Shown in pieces: positions 1 through 11,176 of a stretch of DNA of 28,774 nt (positions within the stretch are counted from its first letter, which is position 1; each line of letters begins with the position of its first letter). The stretch is from Pelargonium nanum (taxonomy: Eukaryota; Streptophyta; Magnoliopsida; Geraniales; Geraniaceae). The stretch is taken from assembly GCA_036897485.1 (NCBI GenBank), contig JAYMTF010000875.1, forward strand, positions 1-28,774, written 5' to 3'. The notes beneath the pieces were generated by a model, which saw nothing but the letters and a program-made list of their open reading frames with translations, ran no database searches and was not told the DNA's origin. The position numbers and the translations under genes were made by a program.

Positions 1-3000
1 GATGCATGGTTAGGTATATAATATGGAGAACGAGAGAGCATAGAAGAAGGAAGGTCGTTGCATATGATCTGAGAGTAGAAGGCTGTACTTCTGCTGTTGT
101 TGATCGTCTTCTGCCAGGTGCATGGTAAACAAGGACGAAGAGAGCGTATAGAGCCATATATGGCAGAACCAATTTGTCACGACATAGAAGGGGAAACATA
201 GAGAGCAAGGCATAATGCGTCAGCCAACTAAAAAGAAAAGGCTCTTCCAATGCCAGTAAGCTTGCAGGCAGAAGAGGTAGCAGAATAGACTTCTCGTGTA
301 CTACAGTTTTAGAGCAAAACATGCAAACAATTGCCAGAGAAGATATTTTAGAAAGAATTTTTTTTTAACTAACCATCAAAATAATGGGGGGAACTTTTGC
401 TTACCTTGAAAAGAAAATAAGTAGAAGGAGAGAGAACTATTGAGCAACCCATAAAGGAAACCTAGATTGCTTGGAGCTCTTATCTGCTGAACCATTGACG
501 GTACAGAAATTGAAAGGGTTGCTGTGGAGCTGAGAAGCTTCAATGACTGTGTTGTAAACAATCTCTTCCATTTTATGAGAACGGACGAGGTACACCAAAA
601 GTTTGCTACATAATCCTCATATATCCCTCTCTCAAACGGAGCAAGACGAGAAAGAACCTGAGGGGAGCAACAAGATTATGGGTTAAGAGCAACACTTTAA
701 GTGTATCCTATTATCAATACAACTAGAATGACTACTAATGTGCTCTTAATATCGTCTTGTCGCCTAACTTCTTTCCATGAAATAATAAACAATGTGCACA
801 TTAACATATCACATATGTTAACTGTCTACAAAAGAAAAAAAAGAAAAAGAAAAAAGAAACAACCAATAACCTTAGAGTGTTACACCTAATGGTTATGATC
901 AGTCCAGTTTGAATTATAGAATGTGTGGAGAAGGTGAAGCACTAAAATACTTCAAACTACCTTATTCAAAGTTAACTGTCTACAAAAGCAACCAACACTT
1001 CATCACTGCAAAAACAACGGCACCTAGAGAAGTAACACATTTCATAGATACGGTCTATCCATCGTTACTTATAGAATATGCGAAGAAGGTGAAGCACTGA
1101 AACATTTCAAACTACCTAATGACTGTTCTTGACGCCTCGGTACAAGACAATTACCAAATAAGATGAGATAAAAGTGATCCACATTGAGTAAATGTGAGGT
1201 TTTCTGCTACTTAACAAGTAATATGTGCCTTTGCAGGCTATTAGTTGGGCACCCAAACATTGTATGAAAGCAGGGTTTAGTTCCAGACAAAGCCCGCTAG
1301 GTGTCGTTGACCTCGTTTATGTTAGATCACATAAAATATATATAAGGCTTCCATCTATTTAGCAAGTTATACAGGCCTCTCCACTCAATGTCAATTCCTT
1401 TTGAGTTTGATCCTCAAACAATAAGTATTGTGGATAATTTTTGGCGCAATTTTGAAAGAAGTTCCAAGCTATGATTTGTTTTCCCCATTTATGTACTATT
1501 CCAAATGAAAGAGAGGATGAGTGGAAATTTTCATCCAACCTTTGGTCGTTTGGTGAAATTTTGGATGGATAGATGTACCATTCTACTTAAATCCCTACAC
1601 AATAAAAATAATAATAAATAATGAGTAAATTCATATGCTTACCCCGAAAAAGGCATCTGCTGAATTGAGATAGGGCCACCAAACAACAGCAAATGTCCCC
1701 AAGACCACCAAGCCCAGTTTCAACACCTGAAGAAGTGGATTCTGGCGCCTTAGGCATCTACCAAACAGATGGCTGAAAAATGCTGGAGCAAAGTATGCAC
1801 TCATCTGTAGAAGGTACTCCCCAAAACAAATAAGGTTCAGAAATAAATTCCAGGGAAATAATATACTTACATAGTAAAACTAGTTCATTAAATTAAATGT
1901 TAGGATAATAATCTTGTAAAGTTCTTTGTCATTTTCCTAGAAATCAATTTTTGTTTTTCAGTCCAATATGGCATTGGCTCTAATCTACAATCTACACGAG
2001 TATACAGACAAAATAATTCAAAACAATAAACCTATCGAAGGTCCGGTGTACATACAATTGTAAACAAAGCTGCAGCAAGTGAAGAAGTCTATCACAGAAT
2101 GAAGTTGATTTCCATTAAGCTATTTAAACTTGTTCCAAAGCCGAAAATTGCAGAGCAAGATGTATGAGCAAACATTTTGCATTATTCATGTGCATTTCTG
2201 AGCTATTTTCTTCTTTATTCGTTATGTTCTTCTTCAGCCATTAACCAGCATTTCTGAGCTATACCGCCTATTAAGTAGAAGCAATAGTTGATGTGTTCAT
2301 AACAGATCTGCTTCTAACTACATTTCCTACTACTCTCAAATTCAAAAACTCCCATAACTTTCTCATATCATATCACCCTTTAAAGCAAAACTGAATAAAA
2401 TATATTTGCTAAGTGGTTCATGTAGCTAGTCAAATGTTGTTTGGAAACGGTTTTGGTTGTTGTTGGGAAGGGAGGAATGTGGGTGACAAGGAAAGTGGAG
2501 GAACATATATTAATGAATTACACACAAAGTATAAGAGTAATTTTGTATTTCGTTAGACATACTGGCTTCTTTTTCCAAGCTTAGAATAAGCTATTTTCTT
2601 CAGATTATAATCACCGAAATTTTGAAGCTATTTGGTTATTATAATCTGGTTTGACACTTTGACCCGATCATAATCTAATCCAAGTGCCTTCTATGTACAC
2701 CATTTCATGTAGATGAAAGATGTTAGAAAGTGACAGTACCATGCAACAGATGAATGAGAAAATACCTGTTTATGATTGAGGGCAAGACTGAACAGGACAG
2801 AAGCAACAAGTTCTTTTTCAAGAAAAATAGCAGCAACAGCTCCCATAGTAAGGCCCAAGCTGATACAATTGTACTGAAACACAACTAATATAAGGATGAG
2901 AAGCCCAATCACAATTAAGGAAAAATAAATAGGGTACAGGTGTGATGTTTTAGAACCTGAAAGTGGCCATGGTCAATTAAGATCAGACATGGGCTGATAA

Positions 3001-3639
3001 GAAGGATTGCCATGTGCCATGCCATGTCACTTTTATGTTTGACGGGGCGACCACTGTAAAGGGCAACAATGAAATAAAACACTGCCGGAAAGAACAACAG
3101 GAAATCCGATGATAAAACTGTCCACCTCATCAGTAATTTACTGCAAAAGTAACATAAAGAAGGCAAGCAGGTAAGAAATTCAGTTACAAAAAGAAATGAG
3201 AAACTGGGAGAAGAATGGAAAAGCACTATAATACCCACCCAAGATAGGACTCATGTCCTCGAGAAGTGAAAAGGGAAACAGAATCGGGATGGAAGAATCT
3301 GAGGAATAGCCCATGAACATAACTCTGGTATGCAGTGAGGGGAGGGTAATCAAGTCCCCAATAACTGAGATCATTGGTGGTGCTGTTACTGTACCACTCA
3401 TTCGCAGGAAGATTAGTCGTGATCTCCATCCAATGCCTCTGTGCCTCAAAGTCCCCGTACTTGGGAGGGTCCCCAGCGCCAGAGTAAGAATGTAGTGATA
3501 CAGCTACTCGAACAAGAAATGCAAATACAGCAATACAGGAAAACCAAGCTCTAAATTCATAGTCAACAAACCACCCCAGCCGACTATCTTTGTTCCCACT
3601 CCCACCTCTCACCGCCTTCCTCCTCACCTCCCCTTTCAT
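1..3639 (-). CDS. ALG6: ALG6, dolichyl-P-Glc:Man9GlcNAc2-PP-dolichol alpha-1,3-glucosyltransferase (3' partial)
   Basis: This is a multi-pass ER membrane enzyme that adds the first glucose to the lipid-linked N-glycan precursor. Exons read on the minus strand are 3639-3239, 3140-2957, 2873-2766, 1804-1643, 657-405 and 300-1. All junctions are GT-AG and keep phase, giving about 469 codons; roughly 50 C-terminal residues should lie beyond the left edge. Family hallmarks are visible: YGDFEAQRHWMEIT and YWGLDYPPLTAYQS in the first lumenal region, SRGHES, LLMRW, MSAYFAPAFFSHL, then RLAPFERGIYEDYVANFWC and HEKSILLPLLP. The first of these holds acidic residues thought to act in catalysis in the yeast enzyme (family knowledge, exact residue not checked). 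The start is the ATG at 3639, just before a basic N-terminus and the first hydrophobic segment. The ALG6/ALG8 family is certain, and the FERGIYEDYVANFWC pattern favours ALG6. Confidence 0.95.
817..1120. repeat. Diverged tandem duplication, about 155-bp unit, in ALG6 intron 4
   Basis: Two anchors recur with the same offset. GTTAACTGTCTACAAAAG occurs at 817 and 971. A block from TTATAGAAT through GAAGGTGAAGCACT to TTCAAACTACCT occurs at 914 and again at 1069. The unit is therefore about 155 bp and present about twice. The first copy has gained a purine-rich A/G run at about 828-860. It lies in the 985-bp intron 658-1642, which otherwise shows nothing recognisable. Confidence 0.6.
2601..2649. 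repeat. Short inverted repeat (hairpin) in ALG6 intron 3
   Basis: CAGATTATAATCACC at 2601-2615 is the near-perfect reverse complement of GGTTATTATAATCTGG at 2634-2649, with an 18-base spacer. The intron 1805-2765 is otherwise AT-rich without coding signal. This could be the remains of a very small foldback element; no target-site duplication was identified. Confidence 0.45.
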
Positions 3640-4255
3640 TGTCTCTTTATCAATATCTACTCAGACACCAAGTGATCAACTCTCATCTTTATCAAGAATC
3701 CTAAATAAAGTAAAGCAAACCTAGTAAACAACTAAACATCAATCTCAATATGCAAACTGAAGACTTAATTGATAGATCGCCACAGAATCGTCCCAAATTT
3801 GAAAATGTGAAATCAAAATCAACATTTTACAGGCTAATCCGCAACTTATAACAGTTGATCAAGCAAGATCACAAAAATCACGTAAATGCAAAATCCAATT
3901 GAAGGTGAGAAACCACAAAATCTCAATTTTTCTAGCATACAATCCGATATAGATACAGAGAGAGAACATGAAATTAACGAAATTACCGGTGATTTGCCAG
4001 AATCCGCCGAGGTGAGTGGCGCCGCCGAGACTGGGAGAGACGACTAGCTTCCGCTTTCACAAACTGGGATTTTCAACGAATCGCATGAAACAAATGGGCT
4101 TGGGTCGGGTCAAGTCAGTTACCGGTTACATAGAAGCGGGTTGGGAGATCCGGATACGGTTTTCTTATCCAGAACTGAACCGAAGCTCACAATGGTCTCT
4201 TCTTCTTATCTCCTCCCAACTCCAATTCTCTCTTGAAACTCAATCGGACCAGAAG
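3640..4255. promoter_or_regulatory. Shared divergent upstream region of ALG6 and PSRP3
   Basis: The 616 bp separate the two divergent start codons, so both promoters and both 5' UTRs must fit here. A plausible minus-strand 5' UTR donor for ALG6 lies at 3987/3986 (exon end ...ATCACCG, then GTAATTTC). This suggests a leader intron that rejoins somewhere near 3660, although no strong acceptor is evident. No clear TATA box stands out for either direction. Confidence 0.45.
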
Positions 4256-5656
4256 ATGTTGTCAATGTCGGTTCAAGCCAACATCAATGCCTCAATCATC
4301 AAGCCCTCCATCTCCGTCGCTTCGAAGCCCTTCAGAGCATCCTCTTCACTCTCTCTAAAGCCAAGGACCTCTATTTCCCACTCCAAACTGACTCTCAGTC
4401 GCAGGCTCACCAGAAAGCTCGACCTTTCGGCTTCTGTGTCCGCATTCCCAGCCGGAGATGCTCTCGCCGAAGATGCTCTTGCCGAAGACGAAGATATTGT
4501 CTCCGAATCCGAAGAAGAAACCGTAAATGAAGAAGAAGAAGAAGAAGATGATGAAGAAGAAGAGGAACAGGAAGAGGAAGAAGAAAAAGAGGTCCCATTT
4601 TACTCCCTTTTCTCTTTGTATCTTCTGTGTGCATGTAATATACATATATTTATGGTTTTCTTGTGTGGTGTTTGATTGGTACAAATGATAGGAGAGGTAA
4701 TTCAGATTTTTTGAAACTCTGTTCTTGAATGTAGGAATGGCATGTTTTTGTTTTGCTACATTTTCTAGAAACTAAATGGGTTGATTAGTACAGATTTGTA
4801 TCCCATTTTGTTGTCATAACATACAGTAGATGCAAATTTAGGCAGGACTTCAATTGTGCTACTTACCTGCAATATTGTCTCATGTTTAGGTCATATGATA
4901 ATCATTTAGGAATGAGAGTCTAGTTCATACCCGGCACCACATTTGGGTAGACAGTGATTGAAAGGTTGAGTTGATCGGGACAGAATATGTTTGAAAAGAA
5001 ACTAAGAATCCTATTATTTTTTATCTCCCATGCCGGAATCGCAGCAAATGGAGTAAGTGGTAGTATACTAGTATGTAGTACCCAATATAGAGTATTGTCA
5101 TAGTACCGTTGGTAATGTAAACGAGATTCATTCCAATATCATGATGAAGTGTTGGAGAGTTCTTTTGTCCGGCTCACTTGTATAACTAGTTTAAGATATC
5201 CAATTTGGGATTGGAAACTTTTGTAGGATTGAACATGCAACATTTCTCTTATATATCAGAAGGGTTTCCATTAGGCATTAGGCATCAAAGTCGGTCATTT
5301 GGCTTCCTTTTCTCAGCCACTTTTTTGTGCTCAATTCATTTTGTTCCTTGATACTGCAGTTGCTTGAAGTGGATGTTGATACAGTGACGAAACCAAGGCT
5401 TGTATTGAAGTTTATTTGGATGGAGAAGAACATTGGTATTGGGCTCGACCAACAGTTACCCGACTATGGTACAGTCCCTTTAAGTCCATACTATTTTTGG
5501 CCAAGGAAGGATGCTTGGGATGAATTGAAGGTGCTGCTAGAAAATAAGCCGTGGGTATCTCAGAAGCAGATGGTTCTCCTTCTCAATCAAGCTACTGATA
5601 TCATCAACTTATGGCAGCAAGGTGGTGGAAAATTGACATCTGCGCAGTCGTCGTAA
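4256..5656 (+). CDS. PSRP3: Plastid-specific 30S ribosomal protein 3 (PSRP3 / Ycf65-like), chloroplast precursor
   Basis: This is a nuclear-encoded protein of the small subunit of the chloroplast ribosome. Two exons, 4256-4591 and 5360-5656, join in phase 0 at GAG|GTCCCA...CTGCAG|TTG to give 210 residues. Residues 1 to about 62 are rich in Ser, Lys and Arg and poor in acidic residues, as expected for a transit peptide. Residues 68-112 are almost entirely Glu/Asp, with a doubled ALAED. Exon 2 carries the conserved Ycf65 domain, including [34 protein letters not shown] and [15 protein letters not shown] chose the ATG at 4256 (MLSMSV). An in-frame ATG at 4016 would add 80 residues, but they look like translated leader and would bury the transit peptide. 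Cyanobacterial and algal plastid-encoded Ycf65 lack the acidic extension, so it is a plant-lineage addition (inference). Confidence 0.94.
4518..4590 (+). repeat. GAA/GAG-rich coding microsatellite in PSRP3 exon 1
   Basis: An imperfect run of GAA, GAG and GAT codons encodes the Glu/Asp tract, ending directly at the exon 1 donor site. It is purine-only for most of its length and is likely to vary in repeat number. Confidence 0.8.
4592..5359 (+). other. PSRP3 intron
   Basis: A 768-bp intron with donor GTCCCA, a weak match to consensus, and acceptor ATACTGCAG. It is T-rich with no coding or repeat signal that I can support. Confidence 0.8.
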
Positions 5657-6589
5657 GCTTAAATGTAGATTTTTTTGAACTTTGATGCTTTGTATTATTA
5701 AGAGTCTAATTCATCGTGAAAGTTGGGCTTGTCTATGTTGTAACCTACTGCATTAGACTGCTTCCAATTACTTGTAACAGTTTTTGTCAAGTTTAAATTG
5801 AATGTGATTCCTATGTACTTACATTAATATGTGAATTGTATTCCCTTTATGTAAGGTATCTAGAGTATATTTATATGTATAAGGTCACTTCAACCTTCTT
5901 TAATCTTTATAATAGCACATATATGAAGACTTTAGCTGGAGCCGTTTGTTCGGAAATCTTGTTTGATCATTTTTAGCTACATCTACTGTTCCCTGACCTC
6001 ATTAGTTCATAACATATTTAGAGACACATCCTACGAGCGTTATCTGATTTATCTAGTTTGACCAGATATGCTTCATTTATTTTGATTGAGAAATGAGTAC
6101 TGTACTTGTGAAATGAATAGACTTGCTGAAGAAACTGCTGAAGCTTACGTTCTCTTGTTAATTGGTTTGGTGTTTCGGTGTAGCTTAACAGAGTTACTAG
6201 CTATCCTTGTCCACCATACTTGAGAGTTGAGACAGATTTTAGATATTAAAGGAAAGAACTGTATCGTTTACATGATATCAACATTTCTCTCTACCCGAAA
6301 TCGTTTTTTTGTATATCTTAACTTCAGAATTCATATAAACAGTGTGTTAACAATTTAAACTTCAGAGCAGAAATATTTAGTGTGCTCTAATATGCATCAT
6401 TGAGTTTTGAAGAATTGTTGTAATGACTTTTAAGTCAATGAACACATAATCTTGGGAAAAAAAATGTAGAGTTTATTTCATTTATAGTGTAGAAAAGAAG
6501 AATAAGAAGGATTCAAACCATACAAACCAACAAAAATATTGGAAAATTTATACCTAATGAAACAAAATTTTCACCACTCTGGTGTTCTC
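5657..6589. other. Convergent intergenic region between PSRP3 and the IST1-like gene
   Basis: AT-rich sequence that must hold both 3' UTRs and their polyadenylation signals. I see no ORF, hairpin or repeat worth naming. Confidence 0.6.
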
Positions 6590-8463
6590 TTACTGGCCTC
6601 TAAGTACTGGTATAGTCCTTACTGAGAGGAGCTTCCTATCTATACTTGAATGCTGTGAGCGTTGTTTCTGTTCGAAATCCGAGCATGACTTTGTACCTTC
6701 AAACTTTGATTTTCTTTCCATATGATGCATCATGGGATCAACTTGAGGTTTCAAATTCAATTGAATCCGTTCTGGGGATCTGCAAGGAAGCTCATTGCTA
6801 TTCTCGTCAGAGACATCTTCATCTGAGACTGAAAAAGTGTTTGTCTCATTGTGTTCCGTTTCATTCGTGGACGAGTCATGCTCCCCGCTGGTATTCAAGT
6901 CATCGTGCTCCTGCTGAGGTACGTTTTCTGGCTTATCCTCTGTGACTTCACTTTCATTTCCATGCTCAGCTTCTACATTATCTTCACTGTACGTCTCACT
7001 TTGGCATACTAGATTTGGTGCAATTGTCGTCTCAATTTGGGTGTCTCTGTCTGAATCAGAGCTTGAGACTGATGGTGTCCTTTCTATTTCTGCTTTGTTT
7101 TCACTCTCTTGGTCTTCTGGTTCTGTGCTTAAGTTGTCATTTGGATTGATCTTGTCGAAACTCAATTCTGCATTTGAGTTCTTGATTTCTTCTGAAGCTA
7201 CATACTCATTGATGTGAATTTCAGGTGTTGCTTCATATATAATCAGTTGTTGATGATTGGATCCGCTATGATCATCTGAATCACTGTCCTGCGTGTCAGC
7301 TCGGGAAAGCTCCACTGCAGCTTTAGCAGCAACTGCTGCATATGCTGCTGCTTCAAACGCCTCTTGAGCAGCTGCGGCTATGCCTCCAAATTTCATTGCT
7401 TTAATCGATTCGTAGAGCCCCTCGTCCCAGCCCATCCGCTGGCGCATATTGTTGATTTCATCAACAGCTTCAGGTTTGCAAGGCTTTACTGATTCATCAC
7501 TACTTGTCTCACTTTTTTGCACCTAGAAAATATCAAGAATGATGTTAGTTTTTATGTTGATTATTATTTGTGGCTCTGATTAATGTTTTGTGCAGTTAGT
7601 TTTGCTTACCTTGTGACTTGCAGAAGCATCTTCCTCGTCTTCCTTCAAGTTGAGAGCTATCCCGCTCTCAGAAGCAATTTCCTTGAGCATCTTCAGCTTG
7701 TTTTCCATGCTCGGTTGTCTTGTTGAAAGCTTTTGTATCATCTGGAACGACACCAAGAAAGGACTGAGAATCCGAGACTCACGAAAACTACGATTTGATG
7801 ATCTACACAAACGTTCAACAACAATTATGTACCTTGGGGTTCACTTTGCAGTTGTTGCGCAACTCTGCAGCGCGAGCAGCAAACTCCTTCCCGAATCTTG
7901 AGGCAAAAGTCCCGCGAATATGCTGAAGCTCTGGGAACTCCCCGCAGCGCGTTGCTGCAAAGATCAGGCTTGAAATCGCCTCCTGCAGCTCATCCGGACA
8001 CTCCCTACACAATCAAGAACACATAAAATCAGTACTAGTACTTAACAAGGTAAAGCAAGGAAATTAAAGAAGTGATTTTTGGTTACTGACTTGTCATTTT
8101 GTAGGAGAAGGACTCTTTCTGTTAATTGGTGGATAAAATCCTCCATCATAACAAACACATCCACCATGTTCTGCTCCTTGATCACATGCTCAACCTGCAG
8201 TTCACGAAAGCCGAGATCAGATTACAAAAAGACGGGGAAGGAGAGATTAAAGATTAGTTATAAGTAGAGATTATTACGCGCAAGAGAGCGCGATCTTGAT
8301 GACCGAGGTTCAAGAGCTGAACGACATCAGATCGAGCATTGGAGGACCGGACTTGGCGCTGGTTCTTGAGGATGGAGAGCCTACAGAGTGCCAGTTTCGC
8401 AAGAGTCTTGAACTTCGAGGTTCTAAATCCTCTTCTCAGTAACGCATCCATTTTCCGACCCAT
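6590..8463 (-). CDS. IST1-like protein, ESCRT-III/Vps4 regulator
   Basis: IST1 proteins bind ESCRT-III CHMP1 and the AAA ATPase Vps4 and act in multivesicular-body sorting on endosomes (family knowledge). Five minus-strand exons, 8463-8278, 8194-8091, 8004-7833, 7741-7610 and 7522-6590, join in frame to 508 residues. The IST1 domain fills about residues 10-185: an Arg/Lys-rich first helix (KTLAKLALCRLSILKNQR), ARSDVVQLLNLGHQDRALLRVEH, ECPDELQEAISSLIFAATRCGEFPEL, RFGKEFAARA and NCKVNPKMIQKLS. The 310-residue last exon has an Ala-rich helix-like stretch (AAYAAVAAKAAVELS), then a long acidic Ser/Glu/Asp tail with no fold I recognise. The start at 8463 (MGRKMDALL) could instead be the Met four codons on. 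The junctions at 8091/8004 and 7833/7741 are supported by phase and domain continuity. It belongs to the expanded plant IST1-like (ISTL) group; I cannot say which member. Confidence 0.93.
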
Positions 8464-9588
8464 CTTTGCTCTTTGTTGATACTTGTTTCTTGGTTCTTGC
8501 TGTAGATGGTTTAAACAAGACTAGCAAAGCGCACATATATATGAGTAGTTGTGGACGTGTGAGACCAAAAAAGGTACACACCTGCGGTACAATTGGAGTA
8601 TAATATTCTATGGTTTGAATGGGCCAAGGCAAGGATTTGGTCAGAAAATGGCGGCTATTTGGTTTCATTTTTCTGGAAGAAGAAACCCAGAAACTTGCTA
8701 TCATTGGAAGGTCAATGCAAAAATTCTTGGGTTGGCTAGATACTGATTGATTCACATTTTGATACGTAATATTTTCTGTTGTTTTTGTATTTAGGTTAGC
8801 AATAAAAAAAGAAGAATTTGGACCGTTGATGGCCATGCACGACTATTATATTCGGACAATTTCGACACGCTGATTTGGTTTAGTTGAAACTAGGTGGACT
8901 CTATGAAACAATTCATGCTGCACATGCATTGACCCACCTGCCCCTTTAAAAATTGTAAACATTACAGTTGGAAATCATATTTTTTGGAACTTGTTTTGTT
9001 TCTTTGTTTGTGTCTTTAAATGTTTTGTGTAGATTCTGGGCTGCTATTTAAGTGAGACGTTAATTACTACATTCCTCGTGTTTTTTTTTTTTTCCGATAT
9101 GAACTATAAAATACACAAATTTATCTTCACGTGTTAGGAACATAGTAACCATAATCAACGTTAATCCTCTAGCATAAATTTTATTGGTGTGAAAACAAAT
9201 GAATAGCAGTCACAAGTCACAACTAATTGACATCAGCTTCAAGCGTTTCGCTCTAGTTTTTCTCGAGGAAAACTTGGAGATATTGTACAATTTGTATGTC
9301 TCTAGGTTGTATCGTATATGGAAACTATTTTTATACGGTGTGATGATAAAAAAGTTAAATTAAATTCAGCCTCTTAGGGTTCTCCATGTGTCCTAAACAA
9401 ATAACCTGGGTTTGCTAAGCCCCGACCCTGAGTTAATGTGGGGATCGTTGTCCCGAAAAATTCTTCCTAAAGCCAAGTCAATGAAAACGATCTTGACACG
9501 TTCAGCAAGTTTGGGGCTCAGGGAAATAAAGGAATTAAATCGTCAAGTTGTGACACGGGGATGACTAATGAGGTTTGGACTTTTCCTA
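8464..9588. other. Intergenic region upstream of the IST1-like gene
   Basis: It contains the promoter and leader of the minus-strand IST1-like gene nearest 8464. Beyond about 8850 it is AT-rich spacer with a T13 run near 9081-9093. Open frames between 8423 and 8836 are short and show no family resemblance. Confidence 0.5.
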
Positions 9589-9996
9589 CTAAAAAGTAAA
9601 CCTTGTTAGTAGGGTTTCACTTGCGCAATTATATGTGACGTCTTCAACTCATATTTATTCGATGTAAGATATTATCACCCACTTCAACACTGATTATAAT
9701 TTTTTTTTATAATATCTACTACGAAGTTGTGCCATTGAATTTCTGGATCAGAATGTTGAAAGTTGTATTTTTGAATGTTATATGACATAGGTTGGTTTTG
9801 CACCAAAACACCTAGATCGAGGAATGCACAAACTTTTGAATTGTATGTGATTTTTATTTTCTTGTGGCAGAACAAAAGTAAATAAGAGTTGGAGCACTTG
9901 TTGAAGTAGGTGTTGTCCTACAATGGAAAATTACAAAGTAAAGTAGCTAAATATAATAGTGCAAGTGAAACCTTACTAACATGGTTGACCTTTTAG
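9589..9996. mobile_element. MITE with long terminal inverted repeats and TA target-site duplication
   Basis: The left end CTAAAAAGTAAACC... at 9589 and the reverse complement of the right end CTAAAAGGTCAACC... at 9996 match at about 40 of the first 46 positions. Weaker inverted similarity continues inward (CCCACTTCAACAC near 9679 against CCTACTTCAACAA near 9916). Both ends are flanked by TA, at 9587-9588 and 9997-9998. The 408-bp element has no transposase; the small ORF inside is AT-rich and unrecognised. A TA duplication is typical of Tc1/mariner-derived elements (inference). Confidence 0.72.
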
Positions 9997-11176
9997 TATG
10001 ACAAGTGTTATGCAACATAGATAAATTGTTGTTATTTCGGCGTGCCTAATGTATACAAATACAATGCCGCATTTGATGTGTGCTCAATTATTTGAAAGAG
10101 TGTCACAATACAATATCGTATAGGTTGTCCCTGTGATTCTAGGGTTTAGGGCAACAGATGGATGGAGATGGATTGTCCAAAAAGAAGCAAAAATTAAGTG
10201 AGGAAACTAAACTGCCCAAATCCTTAGAGCGGTTTGCTCGCAAGAAGACATGAAACGGTGCTCGTTCACACCATTTCTGTAGCATTTGTATTTTTTTTTC
10301 AGAGTTCATTTTTACCAATTTTGTTATCACCTACATCAGTGTATCATAAATTTTTGTTGTGGTTGAAGTGAGGCCAGGCCAGCGTTTTGATTTGGTTAAT
10401 TTCCTCTTCTCCACTAACCTTCTATGATCTACCTACTTGCCTCTCAATGTGTTTTAACATTATTGATTATAAAGTTAATTTATTAGATTCTGAAATAGTC
10501 TACTGTTTACTAATTAGAATCAGTTTGGCTGTCAAAACCAGCACACGTCTGCAGTGTGTTTTTAGTTCAATTTAATGTGCTTTTCATTGAGTCTATGTAA
10601 AATGCTTTATATGTATGCTATAATAAACAAGTCAACTTATGTCTAAAATGATAGGAATTGAAATATACAGTTCATTTCAAAATTGAAACATAAGTTGTAG
10701 TAGATTGAGTTATTTGAGAGAATTTCATAATTCACTCTTATTTATTGCAACATCTTTTCATACTTGAGACAGTTGATTAGAAACATAATCTGTTGTAGCA
10801 TCTGATAATACTTAAATCAATCAAACTGAAAAATAAACAACATAGGTAGAGTACAATAACAATTGCCCAAAATAAAATCCCAAACCCATGCCCTAAAACC
10901 CTTTTACATCCCTCTCACAGTCTCATCTCACCATCACATACTACTCAGCTCCAACAGGAAAATGTGAGACAAGAGTGATACTGGATTTTGCACTCTTATG
11001 GTTCTTCACTTACTGTCTTGCAAAGAAAATGTAAAAATAATTGAAACAAGTTGAAACACAATGATGTCGATAACCCATCCTCACGCCCTGCAAATATTAA
11101 CCGGTAAACCAAATTAGTGAAAAGTTCAGATTGCAGAAGATCTTACAAGTTACCCATGTCTCAAAAATCTATACCT
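9997..11176. other. Intergenic region downstream of the NLR gene
   Basis: AT-rich spacer. The part nearest 11176 is the NLR 3' UTR. A candidate 3' UTR intron follows the stop codon after only two bases: donor AG|GTATAG at 11174 and acceptor TTTGCAG at 11088 on the minus strand, 87 bp. The rest shows no gene or repeat I can support. Confidence 0.45.

Noticed and set aside
4016..4255. Upstream in-frame ATG that would extend PSRP3 by 80 residues
   Set aside because: The extra peptide does not look like a transit peptide, and MLSMSV at 4256 gives a normal plastid-targeted N-terminus.
4355..4684. Phe-rich minus-strand ORFs opposite PSRP3 exon 1
   Set aside because: Antisense shadow of the GAA/GAG repeat.
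8423..8836. 137-residue minus-strand ORF upstream of the IST1-like start
   Set aside because: Only the last part overlaps exon 1, in a different frame; the rest is promoter sequence without resemblance to any protein.
9684..9875. ORF inside the MITE
   Set aside because: AT-rich, no transposase motif; the element is non-autonomous.
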